From contig JAGXNO010000032.1 in NCBI GenBank assembly GCA_019894975.1, positions 1 to 45,162 of the forward strand: 45,162 nt of DNA. Direction: 5' to 3'. Numbering within the stretch: the stretch's first letter is position 1; each line of letters starts with the position of its first letter. This DNA comes from Promethearchaeota archaeon. GTDB lineage: Archaea > Asgardarchaeota > Lokiarchaeia > Sigyniarchaeales > SOKP01. The notes beneath the pieces are model-generated. The model had not been told where the DNA came from. It saw nothing but the letters and a program-made list of their open reading frames with translations, and made no database searches. The position numbers were made by a program, and so were the translations under genes. Positions 15,901 to 24,260 of this stretch are shown piece by piece.

Positions 15901-17037
15901 ATGTGTGCTGATAAAAGACAAGGTCCATTAAAAGAATGCGTGGAATTTATAGAAAAGCACAAACTGGAATATCTCAAAGAAGATAAACCTTATTCTTCAG
16001 ATCCAGAAGAAGAAACATTTGAAATTCAAGAAGATAAAATATTTGAAATCCCTAAATGCGATGACTTACATGTCAAGAATATTGGTTTTGTTGATGGGGG
16101 AAATGGACCCATTCTGAGAAGTGCAGATTTCAATATAAGCCTGAATCGTGTAGCAGGAGCATTATTCTCATCAAACCAATGGACTGAGCCTATTGATACA
16201 CCTGTCAAAATTGAGTTTTACAGCGCAACAGTTTTAGATCTTCTTGATGATGATTCATTAGCATATATTACTCGCTTTTTTCCAACAGAATCTCGATTCT
16301 CAGAGTATCTCCCTCATAATGAATTGAATTTTCCAATAAATGATCCCACTATTAGAGAAAAGGGATATCGATTACCGAATATTGACGTTTTTGGGGGAAT
16401 AGCTATGAGATTTGCTGAATGGACATATGCTAATAAATTTATTTCTACAGAATTGGATGAAGGAAGCATTTTTGTAAGAGATGGTTCACTCCAAACAGGA
16501 TATACTGGAGAGACTGAAATTGCTGAAAATCTATATAAAACTGCGATTAAAAAGGATGTTATAGTTACAGGACTCTCAAAAACATGTCGTTTAATAACAA
16601 AAACCGGTAATTCATTAAATTCACTCATTCATTATACCTCTAATAAAAAATTTCCAAATAATGCTTGGTATTACCATCCTATATATAGAATCACAAAAGC
16701 TCAAGAACAAGCTGATTTATATTTTGTAAAATTACAGAAGAATTCAAATTATTCTTTTCGATTTGATATATTATTAGATCAAGCAAAAAAAATTTCTAAA
16801 GACGAATGTGAAAAAATCATATCGAATATAGCTAATAATTCTAATGATCTTTCATATCCGGGATATCCTTATGGACTTATCAAGGTAGACCAACTTGCTG
16901 CTATTAGTGTTAAGGAACTTGAACCCCAGAAGATCCAATTAATAGCTGAATTTAATCAAGAGGATTATAATGAATTTATTTTACCGCGTCTTCGATCAGT
17001 AAATGCACATGATTTATTAAACGTAATAAGAAGATAA
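15901..17037 (+). CDS. nurA: NurA 5'-3' nuclease
   Basis: A 378-residue RNase-H-fold nuclease of the NurA family. The first catalytic aspartate lies in FVDGGNGPILRSADFNIS. A second conserved acidic block is SIFVRDGSLQTGYTGE, and the C-terminal PGYPYGLIKVDQLAAIS matches the last NurA motif. With the HerA hexamer it resects 5' ends of double-strand breaks so that Rad51/RadA can load. It is the first gene of the nurA-herA-mre11-rad50 operon and HerA starts 4 bp after its stop. No ribosome site precedes the ATG, so the message may be leaderless. Confidence 0.9.
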   Translation: MCADKRQGPLKECVEFIEKHKLEYLKEDKPYSSDPEEETFEIQEDKIFEIPKCDDLHVKNIGFVDGGNGPILRSADFNISLNRVAGALFSSNQWTEPIDTPVKIEFYSATVLDLLDDDSLAYITRFFPTESRFSEYLPHNELNFPINDPTIREKGYRLPNIDVFGGIAMRFAEWTYANKFISTELDEGSIFVRDGSLQTGYTGETEIAENLYKTAIKKDVIVTGLSKTCRLITKTGNSLNSLIHYTSNKKFPNNAWYYHPIYRITKAQEQADLYFVKLQKNSNYSFRFDILLDQAKKISKDECEKIISNIANNSNDLSYPGYPYGLIKVDQLAAISVKELEPQKIQLIAEFNQEDYNEFILPRLRSVNAHDLLNVIRR

Positions 17038-17041
17038 TTTA

Positions 17042-18634
17042 ATGTTAATGGTGAAAAAATTGAGTGAATTAGGAAAAAAAATTGGTAGTTTTGTAACAGG
17101 CACATCTTTAGTAAAATTAATATTAAGACAGAAATCGGATCAAGAATTTGAATTAGGACAGCTTTTTATTGCTGGAAAAGATAATAAAAATTACAGCATT
17201 TATCAAATTAAAGACCTTTTCTTTGGAAGTCAAATTCCCGATAACGTACTCGAATTAATGGCAGGTTATGGACTAGAACGAGATAACAGTGACTTGAAAG
17301 TCTATGAACCAGAATTAAGAAATTATGTAATGGCCCTAGCAAGACCATTAATATATGTCAAAGAAAATGAATTATTCCTTCCTAAACGATTACCTAGTTT
17401 TTTTTCAGATATTTTCGATATTGACGACAATCATTTGGAATTTTTTAGGGAGAAAATAATCGAAAATCCTATAACCCTTGGAAAGATTCGTTCTGGATCT
17501 AAAGTTTTAAATACAGAAGTAAAACTGGAAGCAGATAAAGTATTAAGTCATCATGTTCTAATTCCCGCAACAACGGGAAGAGGAAAATCAAATTTAGTTA
17601 AGACAATCCTGTTTAATTTAATGGAAAATGATGAGTGTGGTAAGCTAGTATTTGATCCTCATAATGAATATTATGGGACTATTAGTCAGAAAGGGCTTAA
17701 AGATCATCCAAAGAGCATGGAGAATTTAAAATATTTTACAATAAGAGATATCCCTGGAAAATTAGATCTTAAATTCAACATAAAAAGTTTATATCCATCA
17801 CATGTAGTAGGAACTCTGAGTTTTAGTCCCCCTCAAAAAGATGCTTTATATACTTATTACAAGAAGTATAGAAGAGATTGGATAGAAAAACTATTTGATG
17901 AATTAACAAAAACCCCAGAGGGTATTCAAGATGTAACTATTTCGGTAATAAGAAGAAGATTAGCACTTTTATTAGATGTTGAGACAAATGAAGTAGGACA
18001 GATAATCAAGGAAAGAGGCATATTTACACTTAGTAGTCATGAGACTACAATTGACTCTATTATAAAATTCTTAATGGAAGGAAAAACAGTAATTATTGAT
18101 ACTTCATTATTTAGTAGCTCTGAAGAAATCTTTATGGCAACCATTATAGTTGATGGATTATTTAAAAAATATAAGAATTTAAAATATGAAGATAAATTAA
18201 TCGATAAACCAGTTATAACAATAGTTCTAGAGGAAGCTCCAAGAGTTATTGGTCAAAAAGTATTAGAAGCAGGGGAAAATGTTTTTGGAAAAATAGCACG
18301 TGAAGGAAGGAAATTTAAAATCGGATTAATCGCATTAACTCAATTGCCAAGTTTAATCCCACGAGAAATTCTAGCAAATATGAATACAAAAATTATCCTA
18401 GGGAATGAAATGGGCCCTGAAAGAGATATTCTAATAAAAAGTTCTGCCCAAGATCTTTCGGATGATAGTCAAGCAATAGCAAGTTTAGATATTGGTGAAG
18501 CTATTATTACATCGAATTTTACGAAGTTTGCAATCCCTATTAAGATTCCTTTATTTGATGATCTATTAACAGGCATAAAAAATGATCCGAAATCAGATAA
18601 AAAGATAAGAAAAGCATTTCCCGGTATAAATTAA
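17042..18634 (+). CDS. herA: HerA bipolar DNA translocase
   Basis: A 530-residue FtsK/HerA-superfamily ATPase. The N-terminal HAS-barrel region spans about 1-130. Walker A is ATTGRGKSNLVK, and the Walker B region is ITIVLEEAPRVIG, with an acidic pair for catalysis. The motif REGRKFKIGLIALTQLPSLIP contains the sensor and arginine-finger region. It forms a hexamer that drives DNA through NurA during end resection. The gene sits between nurA and mre11. Three nearby starts (ATG 17042, ATG 17048, GTG 17051) are possible; the choice changes only the first residues. Confidence 0.93.
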   Translation: MLMVKKLSELGKKIGSFVTGTSLVKLILRQKSDQEFELGQLFIAGKDNKNYSIYQIKDLFFGSQIPDNVLELMAGYGLERDNSDLKVYEPELRNYVMALARPLIYVKENELFLPKRLPSFFSDIFDIDDNHLEFFREKIIENPITLGKIRSGSKVLNTEVKLEADKVLSHHVLIPATTGRGKSNLVKTILFNLMENDECGKLVFDPHNEYYGTISQKGLKDHPKSMENLKYFTIRDIPGKLDLKFNIKSLYPSHVVGTLSFSPPQKDALYTYYKKYRRDWIEKLFDELTKTPEGIQDVTISVIRRRLALLLDVETNEVGQIIKERGIFTLSSHETTIDSIIKFLMEGKTVIIDTSLFSSSEEIFMATIIVDGLFKKYKNLKYEDKLIDKPVITIVLEEAPRVIGQKVLEAGENVFGKIAREGRKFKIGLIALTQLPSLIPREILANMNTKIILGNEMGPERDILIKSSAQDLSDDSQAIASLDIGEAIITSNFTKFAIPIKIPLFDDLLTGIKNDPKSDKKIRKAFPGIN

Positions 18635-18656
18635 TAAAAATTAATAAGGTTTGGAT

Positions 18657-19955
18657 ATGAAAATCAAATTTGCACATATTTCTGATGTTCATTTAGGTGC
18701 ATGGCGTAGTGAACGAATGAACAAATTAGGATATAAAGCATTCGAAGAAGTGGTCAATAACGTCATTAAGGAAAATGTAGATTTTGTTATTATTAGTGGA
18801 GATTTATACGATGTAAGCAATCCAAATGTAGAAGTTATAGATTTAGCTACAAGGGAATTGAAAAAATTAAAAGATCTTGAAATCCCCGTATATGGGATAA
18901 TGGGTTCACATGATTTTTCTCCGTCAAACAAATCAATGGTCAGACCTTTGATTACAGCAGGTTTATTTATAGATGTTTGGGATCCAGAGCTCGATGATGA
19001 TAATAAAATAAGATTAAATTTTCTTATAGATCCAAAAACGAACATCAAATTAACAGGTTTAAGGGCTAGAAAACGTAGTTTAGAGATAGAAGAATATCAA
19101 GAATTAGATAGACAAACTCTTGAGGCCGAAAAAGGACCTAAAATCTTCATTCTCCACACAATGTTAAGTGAATTAAAACCTAAAGAATTTAAAGACATGG
19201 AATCCGCTCCAAAATCCTTACTACCTCAAAATTTTGATTATTATGCAGGAGGTCATCTCCATAAACTACTTCCGGAAAAACTGAAGGTAGATGGAGTGAC
19301 ATTACAAGTCAACGAGAAAAATAACATAATATATCCTGGCTGCGTCTTCCCTACAGATTTCAGAGAGTTAGAAAGAGTTAAACATGGGGGATTTTGCTTG
19401 GTATCAGGTGAAATAAGAGGGGAAAAACTGGTTTTAAAAGTAAAATTCAACCCTGTTAAAGTAATCGATATAAGAAATATCGTTTTGAATTGTAACGATA
19501 AATCCGTTTCTGAAGTTTTAGATCAATTGAGACATGAGTTATCAAATCGAGATTGTCAAGATAAAATTGTAACAGTCAGATTATTTGGGATCCTATCTTC
19601 GGGTAAGACATATGATATAAAATCCAACGAACTTATTCAAAAGCTTAAAGAGAATGGTGCTTATGAGGTGTTTATTAATAAAAATGCTCTTACTACAGTG
19701 GAATATCAAGCAATAAGTGTATCAACTGGAGAAAGTAATGAAGAAATTGAGGCAACCCTAATAAAAGAGCATGCTAGCCAAGTAAAAATTAAGAATTTTC
19801 CAACTGATAAGATTGAAAAGAAGATTCATCAACTTCTCGTTTCCCTTGGATCAGAAAGGCAAATTGGAACAAAAGTAATGGATTACAATGATTCTTTGAA
19901 ACAAACATTTTTAAGCATTTTTGAAATCCATAAGACTAAGGAGCGGAAACAATGA
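18657..19955 (+). CDS. mre11: Mre11 nuclease subunit
   Basis: A calcineurin-type phosphoesterase of 432 residues from the ATG at 18657, which has AAGGT 6 bases upstream. A TTG at 18651 would add two residues. Metal motifs are FAHISDVHLG, VIISGDLYD, GSHD (in place of the common GNHD), FILHTML and YYAGGHLHKL. The remaining capping domain and C-terminal Rad50-binding helices are present. It nicks and resects DNA ends and opens hairpins or protein-blocked ends with Rad50. The stop codon overlaps the Rad50 start in an ATGA, which suggests translational coupling and equal amounts of both subunits. Confidence 0.93.
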   Translation: MKIKFAHISDVHLGAWRSERMNKLGYKAFEEVVNNVIKENVDFVIISGDLYDVSNPNVEVIDLATRELKKLKDLEIPVYGIMGSHDFSPSNKSMVRPLITAGLFIDVWDPELDDDNKIRLNFLIDPKTNIKLTGLRARKRSLEIEEYQELDRQTLEAEKGPKIFILHTMLSELKPKEFKDMESAPKSLLPQNFDYYAGGHLHKLLPEKLKVDGVTLQVNEKNNIIYPGCVFPTDFRELERVKHGGFCLVSGEIRGEKLVLKVKFNPVKVIDIRNIVLNCNDKSVSEVLDQLRHELSNRDCQDKIVTVRLFGILSSGKTYDIKSNELIQKLKENGAYEVFINKNALTTVEYQAISVSTGESNEEIEATLIKEHASQVKIKNFPTDKIEKKIHQLLVSLGSERQIGTKVMDYNDSLKQTFLSIFEIHKTKERKQ

Positions 19956-22039
19956 TCCTAGAGTCAATTGAAATATCAAATATTAGAAGTATTAGGAATG
20001 AAGAAATAAAATTTCCTTCATCAACAATGTTGTTCTTTGGAGATGTAGGTAGTGGTAAGTCCTCAGTCTTGAAATCAATAGAATTTGCATTATTTGGGAC
20101 TTTAACTCACGCTGATTTAAGCGGAGATTCTCTTTTAAGAAGGGGAAAAGGCACTGCTTCAGTTAATTTAACATTTTTAATTGATGGTAAGAAATATTCA
20201 ATTAAGCGCAGTTTATCAAAAGATAGAAAGGGAAATGTTTCCCAAAAAGAATGTGTTTTTATTGATCATGATAATGGAACAAGTATTACTTATGCCCCTA
20301 CAGATATGCGCAGAAAAATATTGTCTCTGCTCTCATATTCTGTCCCTCGATATGAAAAAGCAACTAAGCTTCCCTTATTCAGATATACTGTATACACACC
20401 TCAAGAACAGATAAAAGAAATCATTCAAGCAGAACCAGATGATCGATTTGAGATTCTAAAAGAAGTTTTTGGGATTGAAAAATATGAAATTACGTTGAGA
20501 AATATAGATTTCATCAAAGATTTCCTAAATGATAGAGTAAAGGAATATAAGATCAGAATTGAGCAGATTGGTGATCCTGAGGAAAAAATTCTTCAGCAGA
20601 AGAAAGAAATAGTGCAAACAAAACAGAAAATTAGTAAAATTGAAAATGAAATTAGTACAAAAGAAAAGGATATAACTTCTCAAGAATTAGTTGTTGAAGA
20701 ATTTCAAAAAGATTTGGATAATTTTTTAAAAAAATTTGCACAAATTGAAAATAAGGAGTCCAATATCCTTGAATATAGAGCTAAACAAAAGAAAATTAAA
20801 ACTGCACTAAATAAAATTCAAAAAGAAATAGTTGAAAAAGAAGGAGAGTTAAAGGAATTAAAGGATATAATAATACCTACAAAACTTAGCGAAGCTCAAT
20901 TAGAATCTCAATTGGAACAATTACAAAATTTGAAGTCTCAAAAAGAAAAAGAGAGTGCTGTTGTAAAAAAAGTATTAGCAGACGTAGATAAATTATTGAA
21001 GGAAGGGAAATGTGCTTTATGTGGTCAAGCGATTCATGAGAAAGATAGATTTGAAAAGGAATTTCAAGAAGCAAAAATAAAAATAGGAAATCTTACAAAT
21101 GAAATCGATAATCTACTGTTAAAAGTGAATGAACAAAAGAAACTGCTTAAAATCAAACGTGAATCCCAGAAAGTTAAAAATAAAAAAGATTCGTTAAATA
21201 ATCTAATTTCAGAAAAGCAGAAAAGACTAACAGATTTGAATTCTCGAATAAATGAACTGTTTGTTAATATCAATAATAATCAAGAAGATATACTTACTAT
21301 CTTATCAAAATATAAAAATACCAACTTACTCAAATTTAAAGGCATGGGAGAAGAGATAAAAGTTAAACTTAAAACAGAAAAAAAAGCTCTAAATGAACTG
21401 AGCTTGGGAAAAGAATCATCTGGAAAAGAGTTAAGTGCCCAAAACAAAACTCTTGAATATTTACAGAAGGAACTAGCAGAAATAAATTCGAATATAGAAC
21501 TAAAAAAGGAAATACAAGGTGATTTAACCCATTACTCCCAACTTAAAAATTGGGTTGGCGAGGGATTCCCTGTGTTAATCAGAGATATCGAAAAAAGAAT
21601 ACTTTCCTCAAGTGCGCATCAATTTAATTCCTACTTTAAAGAATGGTTTCATGAATTAGTAGAAGATAGAAATATTGAAGTTGAGATTAAAACTGATGAT
21701 TTCCAACCTATCATTCATGTTAACGGTTATGAATCACCATTCAAAGACTTATCTGGGGGAGAAAAAAGCGCTCTTTCTTTAGCTTATAGATTAGCTTTAA
21801 ACAAAATTATTAATGAGAGATATCAAGAAGTAAAAACAAAAGGTCTTCTGATTTTAGATGAACCAACAGATGGTTTCAGCCAGCAACAAATTAATCGAAT
21901 GCAGCCTATATTTGAAAAATTAAATACTTCTCAAATGATAATTATATCTCATGAAAGAAATCTTGATTCGTTCGTAACTGACATATTTCATTTTCAGAAA
22001 GAAAATCACATTACCAAGGTTAAAAAAGAAACTAGCTAG
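19952..22039 (+). CDS. rad50: Rad50 ATPase with zinc hook, short coiled coil
   Basis: A 695-residue SMC-like ATPase. Walker A is GDVGSGKSSVLKSIEFALFG, and the Q-loop region is YTVYTPQEQI. Long Lys/Glu-rich coiled coils flank a zinc hook CALCG (C354, C357). The signature motif is LSGGEKSALSLAYRLALN and Walker B is LLILDEPTDGFS, with a terminal HERNLD. The length is short for Rad50 (most archaeal ones exceed 800 residues), so the arms are short. With Mre11 it tethers and processes DNA ends. The last gene of the operon; its stop codon overlaps that of the convergent nucleotidyltransferase gene. Confidence 0.94.
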   Translation: MILESIEISNIRSIRNEEIKFPSSTMLFFGDVGSGKSSVLKSIEFALFGTLTHADLSGDSLLRRGKGTASVNLTFLIDGKKYSIKRSLSKDRKGNVSQKECVFIDHDNGTSITYAPTDMRRKILSLLSYSVPRYEKATKLPLFRYTVYTPQEQIKEIIQAEPDDRFEILKEVFGIEKYEITLRNIDFIKDFLNDRVKEYKIRIEQIGDPEEKILQQKKEIVQTKQKISKIENEISTKEKDITSQELVVEEFQKDLDNFLKKFAQIENKESNILEYRAKQKKIKTALNKIQKEIVEKEGELKELKDIIIPTKLSEAQLESQLEQLQNLKSQKEKESAVVKKVLADVDKLLKEGKCALCGQAIHEKDRFEKEFQEAKIKIGNLTNEIDNLLLKVNEQKKLLKIKRESQKVKNKKDSLNNLISEKQKRLTDLNSRINELFVNINNNQEDILTILSKYKNTNLLKFKGMGEEIKVKLKTEKKALNELSLGKESSGKELSAQNKTLEYLQKELAEINSNIELKKEIQGDLTHYSQLKNWVGEGFPVLIRDIEKRILSSSAHQFNSYFKEWFHELVEDRNIEVEIKTDDFQPIIHVNGYESPFKDLSGGEKSALSLAYRLALNKIINERYQEVKTKGLLILDEPTDGFSQQQINRMQPIFEKLNTSQMIIISHERNLDSFVTDIFHFQKENHITKVKKETS

Positions 22040-23397
22040 ATTTCTGAATTTAATGGTTCCCCACACTTAGGGCATCTTTTAGTGGAGGGGGAACATAGTA
22101 ATCCACAGAAATGACAAGGAGTTCTTGTTACTTTTGTTTCATTGATATCTAACATCTTTAATTGTGTTATAACCTTAGATTTCGATATATCTCTTTTTAT
22201 CTTCCTCGTTGGTGAGAAAATCTCATGGATAACAACATTTCCATATTTTCCTACGTGTACTTCGACTTTGTTTTTGTAACCTAATGTAAGATATCCGTTT
22301 ATAATTTCTACCGTCGAGTTTTTTGTTAAATTCTCATCTTGAAATAATCGTTTCCTTATTTCATCATTCCATATAACAACGCGAACAATTCCAGATTGAT
22401 CTTCTACCATAAAGGATGCAAAGGAGCCTTTTGAACCATCAGCTCTTTCAAAACTGTGTCTCTTACCTACTTCTTTCACTGTTCCAATAATATTTATACA
22501 TTGAAGATCCAGATCATTACTAATCTCTTTTACTCTTGATTTCTGAGATATCTTACTTTTGTAAATTTTATTAAGGAAGTGTATCAAATGAGGGAATCCA
22601 CTATATGAAGAAGTAAAATAGTCTTTTAACTCAGAAGTAGACATCTTTTTATGCAAACCCCCTAATTCTAATAGGCTAAAAAGAAATATGACAAATTCTT
22701 CTCGAAGTTTTTCATATTTGGTGATATAATATCCCGTAGTCCTAAAAACGATAGTTTCCTCGAAATACCCATTCAAATCCTCAATTTTTCTTACTATCTC
22801 ACTCGTCTCTTTTATTTTTTGTCCAATGTGTAGAACCCTCGTATCTGTAAAACTCTTATTAAAATATATACAAGTGTAGAACCCAATTTTAAATACCGCT
22901 TTTGAAAATTCTTTCTTCGCAACATTCTGGTTTTTTTCTCCGAGACTTTTATCGAGGTGATACAAACCTCTAGCTAAAATATCATCAAAATCAAATTCTA
23001 AGCTTTTAATATTTGGCAATTGATCTCGAATATCCTTCCCATAGAGCAACGTAGAGTTTTTAGGGTATTTAATATCTAGTATGCTCCATTCATAATTTGA
23101 AAATGATTGTGATCTGAACAAGTCTTTAGTTTGATATCCTTCCAATGAGTTAAAACCAATCCATACCTCTTTACCTTCTATCTTTCTTTTTAAGAACTTT
23201 ATCTCAGTCCAATCAACCTTAGGAAATCTCTTTAACGATTTCACAATTACAATGATGTCAATATCATTATTCTCCCATGAGCTTGGAATTTCCTCATCGA
23301 AATAACTTCCTATTCCATAAATTGCAACGATATCTTCTTTATACCTTGCAATTAGATCCTCGAGAACTATCTTTATAACAGTATCTTCTTTACTCAC
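22036..23397 (-). CDS. Nucleotidyltransferase + helical domain + OB fold + zinc ribbon fusion
   Basis: A 453-residue multidomain protein that I cannot assign to a named family. Residues 20-60 carry the polymerase-beta-type nucleotidyltransferase motif: G30-S31, then D45 and D47 (NNDIDIIVIV). Residues 130-250 are all-helical and could be the HEPN/KNTase-C type domain that often follows such enzymes, but no clear RxxxxH motif is visible. Residues 280-395 resemble an RPA-like OB fold (INIIGTVKEVGKRHSFERA, FMVEDQSGIVRVVIWN). The C-terminus is a zinc ribbon (C428, C431, C442, C445). The combination suggests nucleotide transfer to, or on, a single-stranded nucleic acid. It is convergent with rad50. 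Confidence 0.75.
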   Translation of the reverse strand: MSKEDTVIKIVLEDLIARYKEDIVAIYGIGSYFDEEIPSSWENNDIDIIVIVKSLKRFPKVDWTEIKFLKRKIEGKEVWIGFNSLEGYQTKDLFRSQSFSNYEWSILDIKYPKNSTLLYGKDIRDQLPNIKSLEFDFDDILARGLYHLDKSLGEKNQNVAKKEFSKAVFKIGFYTCIYFNKSFTDTRVLHIGQKIKETSEIVRKIEDLNGYFEETIVFRTTGYYITKYEKLREEFVIFLFSLLELGGLHKKMSTSELKDYFTSSYSGFPHLIHFLNKIYKSKISQKSRVKEISNDLDLQCINIIGTVKEVGKRHSFERADGSKGSFASFMVEDQSGIVRVVIWNDEIRKRLFQDENLTKNSTVEIINGYLTLGYKNKVEVHVGKYGNVVIHEIFSPTRKIKRDISKSKVITQLKMLDINETKVTRTPCHFCGLLCSPSTKRCPKCGEPLNSEI

Positions 23398-23455
23398 TAA
23401 AATCAGTAAACTTGTTAAATTTCATTGGAAAATGGTTGGATGGTATTAAAAAATC

Positions 23456-24142
23456 CTATATTTTAAGAACTTGACTTGCTATCATATCAGCTACATGAAT
23501 TAAAGATGCTAGTTCATTCATTTCTTGTGGAAGGTATTTGCTCCAACTTCCATGATGGAAAATTATACCAATATACATCTCATTATCGAATAATGATTTA
23601 TGCTCACTTAAATATTTTTTAATAACTGCGATGGCGTTTTCTACGTGTCTGTCTTTCCCTGTTAAATTGAACTTCTCCCAAATTTCTGAACGAATAAGGT
23701 CAGCTTCATCGAAAGAGATTTTAATCCTTCTTTCTCTCACCTTAAGCTTAGTACTATAATAAGAAATTTTACCAAAATCATGGCAAATCGCAGTTAATAT
23801 AACTTTTTTTAGCCAAGATTGATCCTTTAGAGATTTGCAGATATAATAAGCATAATTAACTACTAATAGTGTGTGGTCGAATAATCCACCTGGATAAGCT
23901 CCATGAAAGTTCCCCAATGCGGCAGGTAACGATTTCATCTCATTGAGGATAATAATTAGCTCTTTTCGAGTAGTCTCATCAACCTCAACAGTATCAAAAA
24001 AGAAATTAAAGTCGTACAGTGGAATAACAACTAATTTAGTAATGTCCTTATTGATAAAGGGATCACCAGAGGTCTCTTGGTTTTGCTGATGTGAGCTAAT
24101 GAACTCCATTAATGATGTACTAGAATTTTTCTTCTCTTCCAT
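23456..24142 (-). CDS. HD-domain phosphohydrolase
   Basis: A 228-residue HD-superfamily protein. Likely metal and catalytic ligands are H90 (GLFDHTLLV), H121-D122 (ICHDFGK), H196-H197 (IIFHHGSW) and H216 with D219 (LIHVADMIA). The spacing resembles the HD half of YhaM-type 3'-5' exoribonucleases, but there is no OB domain here. The gene upstream of the OB-fold nucleotidyltransferase on the same strand (58 bp apart) could supply that function in a separate chain, which is an inference. Substrate unknown: a nucleotide, an RNA end or a cyclic nucleotide are all possible. Confidence 0.85.
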   Translation of the reverse strand: MEEKKNSSTSLMEFISSHQQNQETSGDPFINKDITKLVVIPLYDFNFFFDTVEVDETTRKELIIILNEMKSLPAALGNFHGAYPGGLFDHTLLVVNYAYYICKSLKDQSWLKKVILTAICHDFGKISYYSTKLKVRERRIKISFDEADLIRSEIWEKFNLTGKDRHVENAIAVIKKYLSEHKSLFDNEMYIGIIFHHGSWSKYLPQEMNELASLIHVADMIASQVLKI

Positions 24143-24260
24143 ATCCCTATAATAACTCTTTTCTTATTTAAAAAAGAAGACTCATACAATTTTAAAGGTG
24201 AGGATTAACCAGAAAATAATTAAGTAATTTACTTCTAGTTTTCTTTTAAAGTAATTTAGC

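Noticed and set aside
15901..22039. CRISPR or defence interpretation of the Mre11-Rad50 region
   Set aside because: No repeats, Cas proteins or toxin genes are present; gene order is that of the ordinary archaeal resection operon.
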